A stretch of 64,000 nucleotides of DNA, taken from NCBI GenBank assembly GCA_026005055.1, contig BPKI01000001.1:1540566-1604565 (forward strand), in the 5' to 3' direction. Of this stretch, positions 1 through 8,989 are shown in pieces. Every line of letters begins with the position of its first letter. Positions within the stretch are counted from its first letter, which is position 1. The position numbers and the translations under genes are program-made. The notes beneath the pieces are model-generated. The model was not told the origin of the DNA. It saw nothing but the letters and a program-made list of their open reading frames with translations, and ran no database searches. The DNA is from Lysobacterales bacterium (GTDB lineage: Bacteria; Pseudomonadota; Gammaproteobacteria; Xanthomonadales; BPKI01).

Positions 1-678
1 GAAGGGATTGGTCTGCCGTTCGCGAGCGATGGTGCTCGGCAAAGTGGGGAGTCCGGCCTCGCGCAGCCGTTCGGCTTCGGCAGCGCGGCTGCGCAGCCCT
101 GGGTTGTCGGGCTCGATGGTGAGGGCGAATGCGGCATTGGCCAGCGTGTACTCGTGCGCGGGGCAGACGAGGGTCTCGCCGGGCAGCTTCGCAAGCCGTT
201 CGAGGGAGGCGTGGAGCGCTTCGGCCGAGCCCTCGAAGATGCGCCCGCAACCCAAGCTGAAGAGGGTATCGCCGCAGAAGAGCACGCCTGAACCGAAGTA
301 ACCGACGTGCGTTCGGGTATGTCCAGGAAGCGCGAGCACCTCCAAATCGAGCTCGAGGGCGGGAAGGCGAATGCGGTCGCCCCCCGTGACCTCATGCTGC
401 ACGCAGGCGATGCGGGGATCCCGAGGACCGTACACGGCGGCCCCAGTCGCTTTGCGGATGTCCTCCGCTCCCGCGATGTGATCGGCGTGGTGGTGGGTCA
501 GGAGGATGGCGACGGCCTCGAGCCCTTCGGCATCGAGTCGGGCGAGGACGGGCGCGGCCTCGCCTGGATCGACGATCAGGCAGTGGCCTCCCCTTGCCCA
601 CAGCCACACATAGTTGTCGGCGAGGATCGGGACGGGGAACAGCCTTCGTCGGTTCGAGCTTGAGCGCGTGGAGCTCAT
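1..678 (-). CDS. gloB: Hydroxyacylglutathione hydrolase (glyoxalase II), 3' end outside the window
   Basis: This is the second enzyme of the glyoxalase route: it hydrolyses S-D-lactoylglutathione to D-lactate and glutathione in the cytoplasm. Translating the minus strand from the ATG at 678 gives 226 residues with no stop before the window edge. The metallo-beta-lactamase signature THHHADH is present, followed by [23 protein letters not shown] and ALTIEPDNP, and the C-terminal glyoxalase II signature [13 protein letters not shown] sits at the very edge. The family is about 255 residues, so some 25-30 residues are missing. No in-frame ATG lies just upstream. The gene is divergent from rnhA, an arrangement common in Proteobacteria (gloB next to rnhA-dnaQ). 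Confidence 0.95.
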   Translation of the reverse strand, partial: MSSTRSSSNRRRLFPVPILADNYVWLWARGGHCLIVDPGEAAPVLARLDAEGLEAVAILLTHHHADHIAGAEDIRKATGAAVYGPRDPRIACVQHEVTGGDRIRLPALELDLEVLALPGHTRTHVGYFGSGVLFCGDTLFSLGCGRIFEGSAEALHASLERLAKLPGETLVCPAHEYTLANAAFALTIEPDNPGLRSRAAEAERLREAGLPTLPSTIARERQTNPF

Positions 679-767
679 CGTTGGACAATCTCCGACATGA
701 TTCCGATCGGCACAAGTGGCGGCGATCAGGACTTCGCGAGACGGGCATCCGAAAGGGGCCGCCGGTA

Positions 768-1235
768 ATGGATGCGGAATCGCATCGTGACCTGGTGGAG
801 ATCGTGACCGATGGGGCCTGTATCGGAAATCCCGGTCCGGGTGGCTGGGCGGCGCTGCTTCGCTACCGCGGACGAGAGCGGATCCTGGTGGGCGGCGCGC
901 CGGAGACGACCAACAATCGCATGGAGCTGACTGCGGCGCTTCAGGCCCTGCGTGCGCTCAAGCGCGCTTGCCGGGTCCGGCTCCACACCGATTCGCGCTA
1001 TTTGCGAGACGGCATCGAGCGTTGGCTCGCGACTTGGCAAGCGAAGGGCTGGCGCACGGCCGATGGCAAGACGGTGCGCAACCGCGATCTTTGGGAAGAT
1101 CTCGATCGAGAGCGCGGCCGTCACGAGATCGAGTGGGTGTGGGTGAAGGCTCATGCCGGCCATCCCGACAACGAGCGCGTCGATCGGCTGGCGCGGGAGG
1201 AGGCACGGCGGCAGGCGAGGGGTCGGGAATCGTGA
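768..1235 (+). CDS. rnhA: Ribonuclease HI
   Basis: The 155-residue protein cleaves the RNA strand of RNA:DNA hybrids. The active-site acidic residues sit in their usual motifs: D in [17 protein letters not shown] in [11 protein letters not shown] in HTDSRY, and the last D in [11 protein letters not shown] with the flexible His just before it (KAHAGHP). The ATG at 768 was chosen over longer upstream extensions because it gives the normal family length and follows a GAAAGGGG ribosome site. The stop overlaps the GTG of dnaQ by four bases, so the two genes are translationally coupled. Confidence 0.96.
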   Translation: MDAESHRDLVEIVTDGACIGNPGPGGWAALLRYRGRERILVGGAPETTNNRMELTAALQALRALKRACRVRLHTDSRYLRDGIERWLATWQAKGWRTADGKTVRNRDLWEDLDRERGRHEIEWVWVKAHAGHPDNERVDRLAREEARRQARGRES

Positions 1236-1951
1236 GGGCGCGCCAGGTTTTCTTGGACACCGAGACCACGGGCTTGCGGGTCGAAGAGGGTCACCGGATC
1301 ATCGAGATCGCCTGCCTGGAGATGATCGGCCGCCGCCTGAGCGGTCGGCGGTTCCACACCTTTCTCAATCCGGAGCGGGACATCGAGGAGGGCGCTCAGA
1401 AAGTCCACGGCATCGAACTCGCCTCGCTGCGCGACAAGCCGCGTTTCGCCGAGATCGCGGATCCCTTGCTCGATTTCCTCGAAGACTCGGAGATCCTCGC
1501 GCACAACGCGGCCTTCGACGTCGGCTTCGTCGAAGCCGAGCTCGAGCGCTGCGGTGCGCGGGTGCGCCGCCTGCGGGATATCGCCTCGGTGACCGATACC
1601 CTGGCGCTGGCGCGGCGCCTCTTTCCGGGGCAGCCGGCCAGTCTCGACCGACTTTGCCGGCGCTTCGGCATCGATCTCAGCCGACGGATCCATCACGGCG
1701 CTCTGCTCGATGCGGAGCTGCTCGCCGAGCTCTATCTGCGCATGACCCAGGGTCAGACCAGCCTCGAATTGCCCTCTGCCGAAGCCGATCCGGGGGTCGT
1801 AAGTCCGCTGAGCGATGGCGGCGGGTCGGGCGCTCTGGTGATTCGGCGAGCGGAGGCAAGCGAGCGCGAACGCCATCAGAGGCGGTTGGAGGCGATTCAG
1901 AAGCGTGCGGGCGCCTGTCTGTGGAACCTGCTCGAGGGCGGCTCGAGCTGA
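1232..1951 (+). CDS. dnaQ: DNA polymerase III epsilon subunit (3'-5' proofreading exonuclease)
   Basis: The 239-residue protein is the proofreading subunit of the replicative polymerase core. ExoI is FLDTETTGL close to the N-terminus (DxE), ExoII is [10 protein letters not shown], and the DEDDh ExoIII histidine/aspartate are in [15 protein letters not shown]. The C-terminal tail should contact the polymerase alpha subunit. A GTG start at 1232 overlaps the rnhA stop (GTGA); this gives the usual length and avoids the unrelated in-frame extension upstream. Confidence 0.95.
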   Translation: MRARQVFLDTETTGLRVEEGHRIIEIACLEMIGRRLSGRRFHTFLNPERDIEEGAQKVHGIELASLRDKPRFAEIADPLLDFLEDSEILAHNAAFDVGFVEAELERCGARVRRLRDIASVTDTLALARRLFPGQPASLDRLCRRFGIDLSRRIHHGALLDAELLAELYLRMTQGQTSLELPSAEADPGVVSPLSDGGGSGALVIRRAEASERERHQRRLEAIQKRAGACLWNLLEGGSS

Positions 1952-2022
1952 GCGAGGGACGGTCATGGCTGGCGCCGCTTCGGTGGCATAATGCGTTCGT
2001 TGGTCCGTGGGGAGCGCAGGCG

Positions 2023-3336
2023 ATGAACCGTGCGATCGGTTGGGGGGCGGTGCTCGTCTTCGCCACGGCGGAGACATCCGCAGTCGGCGTCGTCGAGCGG
2101 ATTGCGGCGCACGCCCATCAGGGGGTGGCGAGCTGCGCGAGCAGCGTCTGCCATGGCGCGGCGGAGTCACCCGGCTCGAGCCGCGTCCGTCAAGACGAGG
2201 TGGCGATCTGGCAGGATCGCGATCCCCATGCGCGCGCCTATCGAACCCTGCTCAGTGAGGCCTCGCGACGGATCGCGGCGAACCTGGGCCTGCGCGCCGC
2301 CCACGAGGCGCCAGAGTGCCTGGTCTGCCACACGGATTTCGTGCCGCCGGAGAAGCGCGGCGAACGTTTCCAGATCAGCGAAGGGGTGGGCTGCGAGGCT
2401 TGCCATGGCGGCGCGGAACGATGGCTTTCCTCGCACGCGCAGGCTGGCGTCCCGCACGCGGAGAACATCGCCCTCGGAATGTACCCCACGTCCGATCCGC
2501 AGGCGCGCGCGGCGCTTTGCCTGTCCTGCCACATGGGCACGGTGGATCGTCCGATCACGCACCGGATCATGGGTGCGGGCCATCCGCGCCTCTCGTTCGA
2601 GCTCGACACCTTCACCTGGATGTACCCGCATTACGATTTCGACGAGGATTACCGGGCGCGCAAGGGTGAGGTCAACGGACTTCGCGACTGGGCCATCGGT
2701 CAAGGGGTTGCCGCACGGGTGCTTTTGCAGCGGCTTGCTGATGAACAGGCGGGGCGCGACGGGCTGTTTCCTGAGCTTGCGCTCTTCGATTGCCACGCCT
2801 GCCATCGCTCGCTGAAAGAACGCCGCTGGCAGCCGCGGTCGGGGACGGGCTTGCCGCCGGGCGTGGTCCGGCTCAACGACAGCCACCTCGTCATGTTCCG
2901 CCACGTGCTCGCGATCGTGGCACCGGAAAGGCGTGCGCGTCTGCTCGAGCTCACGCGCGAGCTCCATGCCGCTAGCCAGCGCGACTTCGCGAGCACGCGG
3001 GCCGTCGCCCGACGGCTTTCCGAGCTCATCACCGAGTCGTTGCCGCGCGTGGCCTCGCATCCGTTCGGGAAAGACGATGCGGGCCGATTGCTCGATTCGG
3101 TGCTCGCCGAGGCCGAGCGGGGCGAGTACGCCGATTTCGCCGCGGCGGAGCAGGCGGCGATGGCGGTCTCATCCCTGGTCGCTGCTTTCGAGAGCCTCGG
3201 CCTCATCGATTCGTCCCGGGTTGAGCGCGCCCGATCCCGTCTCGACGCCCTCTATGCGACGCTCGACGATGAGGATCGCTATCAACCCGCCCGCCTGCTT
3301 GCGGCCTTGCGCGAGCTGCGCACCGAGGTCCGATGA
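2023..3336 (+). CDS. Multiheme cytochrome c family protein (five heme-binding motifs)
   Basis: The 437-residue protein has five CxxCH-type heme motifs. The first is an unusual CX4CH (CASSVCH, residues 38-44); the others are CLVCH, CEACH, CLSCH and CHACH. The first motif lies in an HQGVASCASSVCHG context typical of the cytochrome c554/multiheme family found in denitrifying and sulfur-oxidising Proteobacteria. The N-terminal 20 or so residues are hydrophobic and may act as a signal sequence, as heme attachment requires export. The second half (from about residue 280) is helical and heme-free. The start ATG follows GGAGCGCAGGCG. It is probably a periplasmic electron-transfer protein, but neither partner nor substrate can be read from the neighbours. 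Confidence 0.85.
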   Translation: MNRAIGWGAVLVFATAETSAVGVVERIAAHAHQGVASCASSVCHGAAESPGSSRVRQDEVAIWQDRDPHARAYRTLLSEASRRIAANLGLRAAHEAPECLVCHTDFVPPEKRGERFQISEGVGCEACHGGAERWLSSHAQAGVPHAENIALGMYPTSDPQARAALCLSCHMGTVDRPITHRIMGAGHPRLSFELDTFTWMYPHYDFDEDYRARKGEVNGLRDWAIGQGVAARVLLQRLADEQAGRDGLFPELALFDCHACHRSLKERRWQPRSGTGLPPGVVRLNDSHLVMFRHVLAIVAPERRARLLELTRELHAASQRDFASTRAVARRLSELITESLPRVASHPFGKDDAGRLLDSVLAEAERGEYADFAAAEQAAMAVSSLVAAFESLGLIDSSRVERARSRLDALYATLDDEDRYQPARLLAALRELRTEVR

Positions 3337-3406
3337 TGCGCTCTCGACGATGACACGGCCGCCCTGCCCCTGTGCGTGGGTGTGTGGCCGTTGCTCCTGA
3401 TCGGCG

Positions 3407-4825
3407 ATGGCCACCGTCCCCGTCGAGATTCCAGGCTACCGGGTCGTGCGTCTGCTGGGGCAGGGCGGCATGGCCGCCGTCTATCTCGCGATCCAGGAAT
3501 CGCTCGATCGCGAGGTGGCGCTGAAAGTCCTGGTTCCCGGGCTCGCCGCCGATCAGTCCTTCTGCGAGCGGTTCCTCAAGGAAGGGAAGATCACGGCCAA
3601 GCTCCAGCACCCGAATTTGGTGACGGTGCATGACATCGGGCACTACGGCCCCACCTACTATCTGGCGGCGGAATACATCCCCGGCGGTAGCCTCAGGGAA
3701 CGGCTCGCCGCCGGTCCCTTGCCGGTCGCGGAAGCGTTGAGGATCGCGATCGAGATCGCGCGCGGACTCGACTACGCGCATTCCAAACAGTTCGTGCATC
3801 GTGACGTCAAGCCGGCAAACATTCTCTTCCGCGCCGACGGGAGCGCGGTCCTGGCCGATTTCGGAATCGCCAAAGCGCTGGATTCCACGACGCAATCGAC
3901 CCTGGTGGGCACTGCGATCGGAACACCGCATTACATGAGCCCCGAGCAGGCACGCGGAGAACCGGTCGATGGACGCTCCGACCTCTATTCGCTCGGCGTG
4001 GTGCTTTTCGAGATGCTCACCGGGCGCGTGCCTTACGATGCGAGCGACGCCTTCACCGTCGCCTTGATGCACGTCAGTCAGCCGGTGCCTCGGCTCCCCG
4101 GTCGGATCGGCTGGCTGAACCCCCTGATCGAGGGTCTGATGGCGAAGGAGCGCGATCGGCGCTTCGCTACTGCGAGCGATTTCGTGGCGGCGGTGGAGTC
4201 CCTGCTCGAGAGCGCGCCCGAGGCGATCGCGGTGCGCGAGGCCTGGCGCAGCGGCAGTCGTGGAGCGGCCTCGCGTCCGCTTCCGCCCGCAGCGACCTCT
4301 TCCGTCGGCTGGAGCGGAAGGCATCGCTGGGCTTGGGCGCTGGTGGCCCTGGCTGGCCTCGCACTGCTCGCCGCTTGGATCTTCGTCTTCGAGCGGAGGC
4401 CGAGCAAGGAGCTCCGATACGCGGAGCTCGAGATCGCCGAGACGGCCGCGCCCGATCCCGCAGCCGGAGGGACCGAGAGGGTACCGGCCGACGTGCCCGC
4501 CTTGCTCGCTCGGGCGCGTGCCCTGGCGCAGGTGGGCCTCGGCTCCGATCAACCGGGACGCGGCCTCACCATGCCTCCGGGCGAATCGGCGGTCGATCTC
4601 TATCGGGCCGTGCTGCGGCTTGAGCCGAACCATGCCGAGGCTCGCGAGGGCCTCGCGGCGATCGCCGATTTCTACCGGCGGCGGGCGATGATCGCGCTCG
4701 AGCGCGGCCTCTACCCCTTCGCCCGCGAGCTGGCGGAGGAGGGTCTCAAGGCCGAACCGGAAAATCGCGAACTGCTGCAGATCAGGAGTCGAGCGGAGGA
4801 CATGCTCAGCCGTCAGGGTGGATGA
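3407..4825 (+). CDS. Transmembrane Ser/Thr protein kinase with periplasmic TPR-like region
   Basis: The 472-residue protein is a Hanks-type kinase. The glycine loop is LGQGGMAAVY, the ATP lysine is K40 in VALKVL, the catalytic loop is HRDVKPAN (D133), DFG is at 151-153, and the APE equivalent is MSPEQARG. A single membrane segment lies at about 308-328, placing the kinase in the cytoplasm and residues 330-472 in the periplasm. The periplasmic part contains a PPGESAVDLYRAVL...AREGLAAI module that recurs twice in the formylglycine-enzyme-like protein at 52.0-53.9 kb. A PP2C phosphatase follows on the opposite strand, its stop 13 bp away, the usual kinase/phosphatase pairing. The substrate is unknown. 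Confidence 0.93.
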   Translation: MATVPVEIPGYRVVRLLGQGGMAAVYLAIQESLDREVALKVLVPGLAADQSFCERFLKEGKITAKLQHPNLVTVHDIGHYGPTYYLAAEYIPGGSLRERLAAGPLPVAEALRIAIEIARGLDYAHSKQFVHRDVKPANILFRADGSAVLADFGIAKALDSTTQSTLVGTAIGTPHYMSPEQARGEPVDGRSDLYSLGVVLFEMLTGRVPYDASDAFTVALMHVSQPVPRLPGRIGWLNPLIEGLMAKERDRRFATASDFVAAVESLLESAPEAIAVREAWRSGSRGAASRPLPPAATSSVGWSGRHRWAWALVALAGLALLAAWIFVFERRPSKELRYAELEIAETAAPDPAAGGTERVPADVPALLARARALAQVGLGSDQPGRGLTMPPGESAVDLYRAVLRLEPNHAEAREGLAAIADFYRRRAMIALERGLYPFARELAEEGLKAEPENRELLQIRSRAEDMLSRQGG

Positions 4826-4838
4826 GCGCTCGCTCGTC

Positions 4839-5540
4839 TCACCGCCTGCGGATGAGGATCACCGTGATGTTGTCCGAGCCGCCTGCGTCCAGGGCCGCGA
4901 CCAGCAGGTGGTCCACGCATTCCTGGGGGCTCAGGTCGGTGCGCGCCAGGATGCGCTCGATGGTGAGATCGTCGACCTCCTCGGTGAGACCGTCGCTGCA
5001 AAGGAGGAGCTGCATGCCCGGCTTGAGCTCGCCGCGTACGGTTTCCACCCGCAAGTGCTCCGGATCGGTGACGCCCAGCGCCTGGGTCACGACGTTGCGA
5101 TGGGGGTGGGTCCTCGCTTGCTCCGGACTGATCGCGCCCTGCTCGATGAGCTCGCGGACATAGGAATGATCCTGCGAGATCTGTTTCAGGGTGCCGTTCC
5201 AGAGGTAAACCCGGCTGTCTCCGACCCAGGCCGCCTCGAACTGATCATCCCGCACCCGAGCCGCAGCCACCGTCGTGCCCATCGGCAGGCCGCCGCTCCG
5301 ACCCCGGGAATGGCGGATGATGACTTCGTCGGCCTTGCGAATCGCCTCGGTCAGCGAGCGCCCGGCGGCCACCTCGGAGAGGATCGCGTCACGGGCGAGC
5401 GCGCTCGCCACCTCGCCATGCTCGTGCCCGCCCATGCCGTCGGCCACCAGCCAAAGACCGAGGTCCGCATCCGCCAGGTACGTGTCTTCGTTGTGGTCGC
5501 GACGCAGTCCGACGTGTGAGCCGTGTCCGAACTCAATCAT
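4839..5540 (-). CDS. PP2C-family protein phosphatase
   Basis: The 233-residue protein is a metal-dependent Ser/Thr phosphatase (PPM family). The motifs are all present: RRDHNEDTYL, VADGMGGHEHGE, MGTTVAAA, VGDSRVYL, LCSDGLTEEV and GGSDNITVI. The length is that of a stand-alone catalytic domain with no membrane segment. The ATG at 5540 was chosen because the extension upstream lacks family similarity. It converges with the Ser/Thr kinase gene and probably reverses that kinase's phosphorylations. The pairing resembles PpkA/PppA control of type VI secretion, but no secretion genes are in the window. Confidence 0.93.
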   Translation of the reverse strand: MIEFGHGSHVGLRRDHNEDTYLADADLGLWLVADGMGGHEHGEVASALARDAILSEVAAGRSLTEAIRKADEVIIRHSRGRSGGLPMGTTVAAARVRDDQFEAAWVGDSRVYLWNGTLKQISQDHSYVRELIEQGAISPEQARTHPHRNVVTQALGVTDPEHLRVETVRGELKPGMQLLLCSDGLTEEVDDLTIERILARTDLSPQECVDHLLVAALDAGGSDNITVILIRRR

Positions 5541-5655
5541 TGATCCCAAGACTCCGATCACGGATCTAGGCAGATGCGCCAACTCAGCATGGCCGGTTTC
5601 TGGGGCTTCCGGCAAGCGGTTCGCAGCGAGTCGTCGTGGAGCATCCGAATGCCCA

Positions 5656-8600
5656 TCAGAACTCGAACCGAAGGCCGAGCGAGAGCTGTTCTCGGCGCTC
5701 GCGTTCGAGCCCCACGGTCCGTTCGTAGAACATATAACCACTGCGACCGCCGCTCAAAACCGCGGAGACCCCGAGGCCGAGATTGGCGAAGCTGCGATCG
5801 AAGCGGTCGCCACGGAGAACGAAGGACGCCGCCGAGGGATCGTGGAGGAAGCGGATGACGAGGCCATGCGCATCGTCCTCGTACTCCCGGGTCCACTCGA
5901 TCTGGGCGGTGGGAATCAATACGCCGGCTCCGAAGGGCACGATGTATTGTGCTCTCGCCCCGGCCGTCAGCTGCCGAGACTCGATCCGTTGCGCGGCGAC
6001 GGCGACGGCGAGCGCCGCGCCCGGACGATCCTGGCGCAGCGCCCGTTCGCGATGGGCATCGATGCGTTGCCGCAGCCAGGTGGCGCGGAGATAGGGGCCG
6101 AAGCTCAGCGCCCCGCGGTTGAAGTCGTACCCGCCGGTGATGAAGAGGCCGGTTTGGCGGCCCTCGGCCTCGCTCGCGAAGCGCTGATCGATCGCCAACA
6201 CGTTCGCGCCCTGGCCGAGATTGAGCTGCAGTTGCCGCTCCTGATCGAGGCGGTTGGTGGCGCGCGTGAGGACACCCTCGAGGTAGCTCGTCTCGCCGTT
6301 CCACGAGAGATAAACGGCGAGCGAGCGGGTTGTCGCATCGATCCGCCCGGTGGCTCGGCCGAGGCGGGTTTCGGTGGCGTTGTAGCCGAGGGCGCCGCCG
6401 ATGAACAGCTGGTCCGTGAGCCTATAGTCGACGCCGCCGGTGAGACTCCATTCGTCGAAGCGGAAGCCCGTTTCCTGCGCACTGGGGTCACGTCGGCCTC
6501 GCCCCACCGTGCCGGTGAGAAAGAGGCCCCAGCGCGAGAAGGCATCGCTTTCTTCGCTCGTCGCCGCTGGCCAGAGGATCGCTTGCACGAGCGATAGCGG
6601 CAGGGCATTTCCCCCATCGACCAGACTCAACCCGTTGACGCTCACGCCGCGCTCGCCGCCGCGCAGGGCCATCAGTCGCTGCTTGAGATTCTCAAGTTGC
6701 GCCGATGCCGCTTGCAGCGCGAGCCGCCCTCCCGCCAATGGGGCAGGAGTGATTAGGGTTGCCAGGGCGCTGCGCAGGCGTTGGGGGTCGGCTCCCGCCT
6801 CCTCCGAGAGTCGGCGACAAAGCTCGCGCAGCTCCGCTTGCCTCGGGTCGGGGCTGGGAAGATTGGCGACACCCTGACAGAGACGGTCGAAACCGCGCGC
6901 CTGGTCGCGTTCGGGAGGATTAAGACCAGGCGTTTGGGCGAGAGCAGCGGAGAGCGAGAAATTGACGGATGCGCTTGCGCCAGGTGGATCGAACACCTCG
7001 ACTCGGACCGTGACGCTGATCGGTTCAAGCACCCGCACCACATTGCTCGACGTCCCTTCGCTCCCGGTTCGGGTTTCGGTGGACTCGAACCGCACCGCTT
7101 CGGCCGGCGTCGCCGACCAGCGCAGGCCAACGCCCGGCAAGGGCCGGCCCTGGCGATCCACGGCGCGCACGACAAGCGGTTGCGAGGGGCTATTGGGGGT
7201 TAGGCTCTGCCCATTGCCAGAAACGATTTCCAAGCGGAGATCGTCGGGCAGGAAGGAGCGCGCCTCGGCCCGGAAAACGACCGATCCGGCCGTTGGCGCG
7301 CTGGCCTCCACCAGCACGGTACCGGGCTGACTCGGGAGGGTGAGGCGATTTTCCGCTCGGCCATCGCTGGCGGTCGGGGTCGAGCTCGCCGCCAGGTTGC
7401 CGCCTCCCTGAAGAATACGCCAAGAAATGGCTTCTCCTGCGATCGGTCGGGTACCGCTGCCGCTGTCGGCAACGAGCCGCACCACCAGCGGCTGGGATAG
7501 GGTCTCGCCCACTCGCCCGACCTGGCCGTCACCACCAACCAGGATCAATCGCGGACCCAGCGACTCAGCCCGGAAGAGCACACTGCGCGGGGATCCGGCG
7601 AGGCGGGCGCGGATCGCGATCGGGCCGGGAGTTCCGAAGACGAAACGCACATCGGCGAGGCCGCTTCCGTCGGTGAACGAAACGGGCGTACTCAAGGTTG
7701 CGCTTCCCTGCTCGACTGTCCACTCCACCCGGCGGTCAGGGAGGGCAGCGCCGCTAGGGAGCGCGTACACGCGTACGACAAGTCTTTCGGAGAGCGAGCC
7801 GATCGGCGCGACTTGCCCATCGCCGGAGACGATCTCGATTTGTTCGTCTGGTGCGATCACCACCGCCTCGAACTCCACGGAAGCGAAGCCGGCGGCGCTG
7901 GCGCGGATACGGGCTCGCCCGGCGGTGGCACCGGCGCGTAGATCGATGCGGGCGATGCCGTCACTGTTGGTGAAAGAGACCGCATTCGTTCCGCCGGAAG
8001 CGAAAACCACCGGCCCAGACACGACGTCCCATTCGACCGGCAGATTGCTGACAGGTTGACCGCCGCTGAGAGCGCGCACGACGAGGGGTTGCGCGAAGGG
8101 CGAGTTGATGAGCGCGGATTGCTGGTCGCCCGAGATACGAATGAGCTGGGCCGAGGCAGGAGCCGAGACCTGGAGCTGAAACTCGACTGCCGAAGCCAGG
8201 GGGAAAGCCGGCAGCGAGGCGCGAATCCGCACCGAACTCGGGCCGGCTCCCGCCAGCGCGCTGGCGGAAGCCGTTCCCCCCAACGGCAGCGGAGTGACCA
8301 CGCTTTGCGCGCCCCCTGGGAAGCTCGTCTGGCCGGCCACGACCTCCCATAACACGGAAGTCGTCGTGGCGGGGAGCGGCTGGTCCTCATCGAGACCGAC
8401 GATCAGCGGCGCGAAGGGACTGAACGGAGGAACGTTCTGGCCATTGCCCGCGACGATCTTGAGTTTCGGCCACGCGGCCGTGGCTATGAAGCAAACCGGC
8501 GCTGGCGGAGTGGTCACCACGAGCTGTGCGCAGACCCTGACTGTCCCCGCTTGCGGGCCGAGGGTGAGCGAGGCGGAAGCGCGCCCCAATGAGTTGGTGT

Positions 8601-8892
8601 TCACGGAGGGCAATGGGATGCTTGCGCCGCCGGTCTCGTCTTGGGTGATGGTGAAGAGGACGGGAACGCTGACCAGCGGATTACCCAACAGAAGTGCCTG
8701 CACCACAAGGGGCTGCGCGAGGGCAGACCCGGGAAGCCCCTTTTGTCCGTCGCCGCTGACAAGAACAAGCGTGGGCTGAGGAGCCTGCGCGCGGACCGGG
8801 TCTGGCTTGGCAAGCAGCGAAAGGGCAGCACAGAGAACGAGCAGGAGGTAGCCGCGCGCCGGAGGCCGTGAAAGCTTCGCCCTTCTGCCCAT
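5656..8892 (-). CDS. Autotransporter with six Ig-like (Big) repeats
   Basis: The 1078-residue protein begins with a signal peptide (PARGYLLLVLCAALSLLA...VRAQA). About six repeats of roughly 100 residues follow, each opening with a variant of VSGDGQ and continuing ...AQPLVV: LVLVSGDGQ, LKIVAGNGQ, LIRISGDQQ, IEIVSGDGQ, LILVGGDGQ and LEIVSGNGQ. These resemble the bacterial Ig-like repeats of invasin/intimin-type adhesins. A linker leads into a C-terminal autotransporter beta-barrel of about 280 residues ending in the outer-membrane signature LGLRFEF. The start at 8892 follows a GGGGGGGGAGG ribosome site. Infer a surface adhesin or passenger displayed through a type Va route. It is divergent from a caspase-like gene, 97 bp apart. 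Confidence 0.88.
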   Translation of the reverse strand: MGRRAKLSRPPARGYLLLVLCAALSLLAKPDPVRAQAPQPTLVLVSGDGQKGLPGSALAQPLVVQALLLGNPLVSVPVLFTITQDETGGASIPLPSVNTNSLGRASASLTLGPQAGTVRVCAQLVVTTPPAPVCFIATAAWPKLKIVAGNGQNVPPFSPFAPLIVGLDEDQPLPATTTSVLWEVVAGQTSFPGGAQSVVTPLPLGGTASASALAGAGPSSVRIRASLPAFPLASAVEFQLQVSAPASAQLIRISGDQQSALINSPFAQPLVVRALSGGQPVSNLPVEWDVVSGPVVFASGGTNAVSFTNSDGIARIDLRAGATAGRARIRASAAGFASVEFEAVVIAPDEQIEIVSGDGQVAPIGSLSERLVVRVYALPSGAALPDRRVEWTVEQGSATLSTPVSFTDGSGLADVRFVFGTPGPIAIRARLAGSPRSVLFRAESLGPRLILVGGDGQVGRVGETLSQPLVVRLVADSGSGTRPIAGEAISWRILQGGGNLAASSTPTASDGRAENRLTLPSQPGTVLVEASAPTAGSVVFRAEARSFLPDDLRLEIVSGNGQSLTPNSPSQPLVVRAVDRQGRPLPGVGLRWSATPAEAVRFESTETRTGSEGTSSNVVRVLEPISVTVRVEVFDPPGASASVNFSLSAALAQTPGLNPPERDQARGFDRLCQGVANLPSPDPRQAELRELCRRLSEEAGADPQRLRSALATLITPAPLAGGRLALQAASAQLENLKQRLMALRGGERGVSVNGLSLVDGGNALPLSLVQAILWPAATSEESDAFSRWGLFLTGTVGRGRRDPSAQETGFRFDEWSLTGGVDYRLTDQLFIGGALGYNATETRLGRATGRIDATTRSLAVYLSWNGETSYLEGVLTRATNRLDQERQLQLNLGQGANVLAIDQRFASEAEGRQTGLFITGGYDFNRGALSFGPYLRATWLRQRIDAHRERALRQDRPGAALAVAVAAQRIESRQLTAGARAQYIVPFGAGVLIPTAQIEWTREYEDDAHGLVIRFLHDPSAASFVLRGDRFDRSFANLGLGVSAVLSGGRSGYMFYERTVGLERERREQLSLGLRFEF

Positions 8893-8917
8893 CGCGGAAG
8901 CCTCCCCCCCCCTCATC

Positions 8918-8946
8918 TTGAACCTGGTACCGGTGCGTTCTATCGT
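8918..8946 (+). promoter_or_regulatory. Predicted sigma-70 promoter for the caspase-like gene
   Basis: TTGAAC at 8918-8923 and TATCGT at 8941-8946 are separated by exactly 17 bp and lie about 45 bp upstream of the ATG at 8990, in the 97-bp space between the divergent autotransporter and caspase-like genes. Confidence 0.5.
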
Positions 8947-8989
8947 ACAGGAAGTCGTCTTCCGCGCAGCGGGCGGTGAGGGTGGTGAC

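Noticed and set aside
4839..5540. Kinase/phosphatase pair as part of a type VI secretion system
   Set aside because: No tss/tag/fha genes lie in the window. The resemblance to PpkA/PppA is only in domain pairing.
5656..8892. Repeated sequence blocks that could suggest a CRISPR or satellite
   Set aside because: The repeats are diverged at DNA level, about 300 bp long and in frame, and they encode Ig-like domains of the autotransporter.
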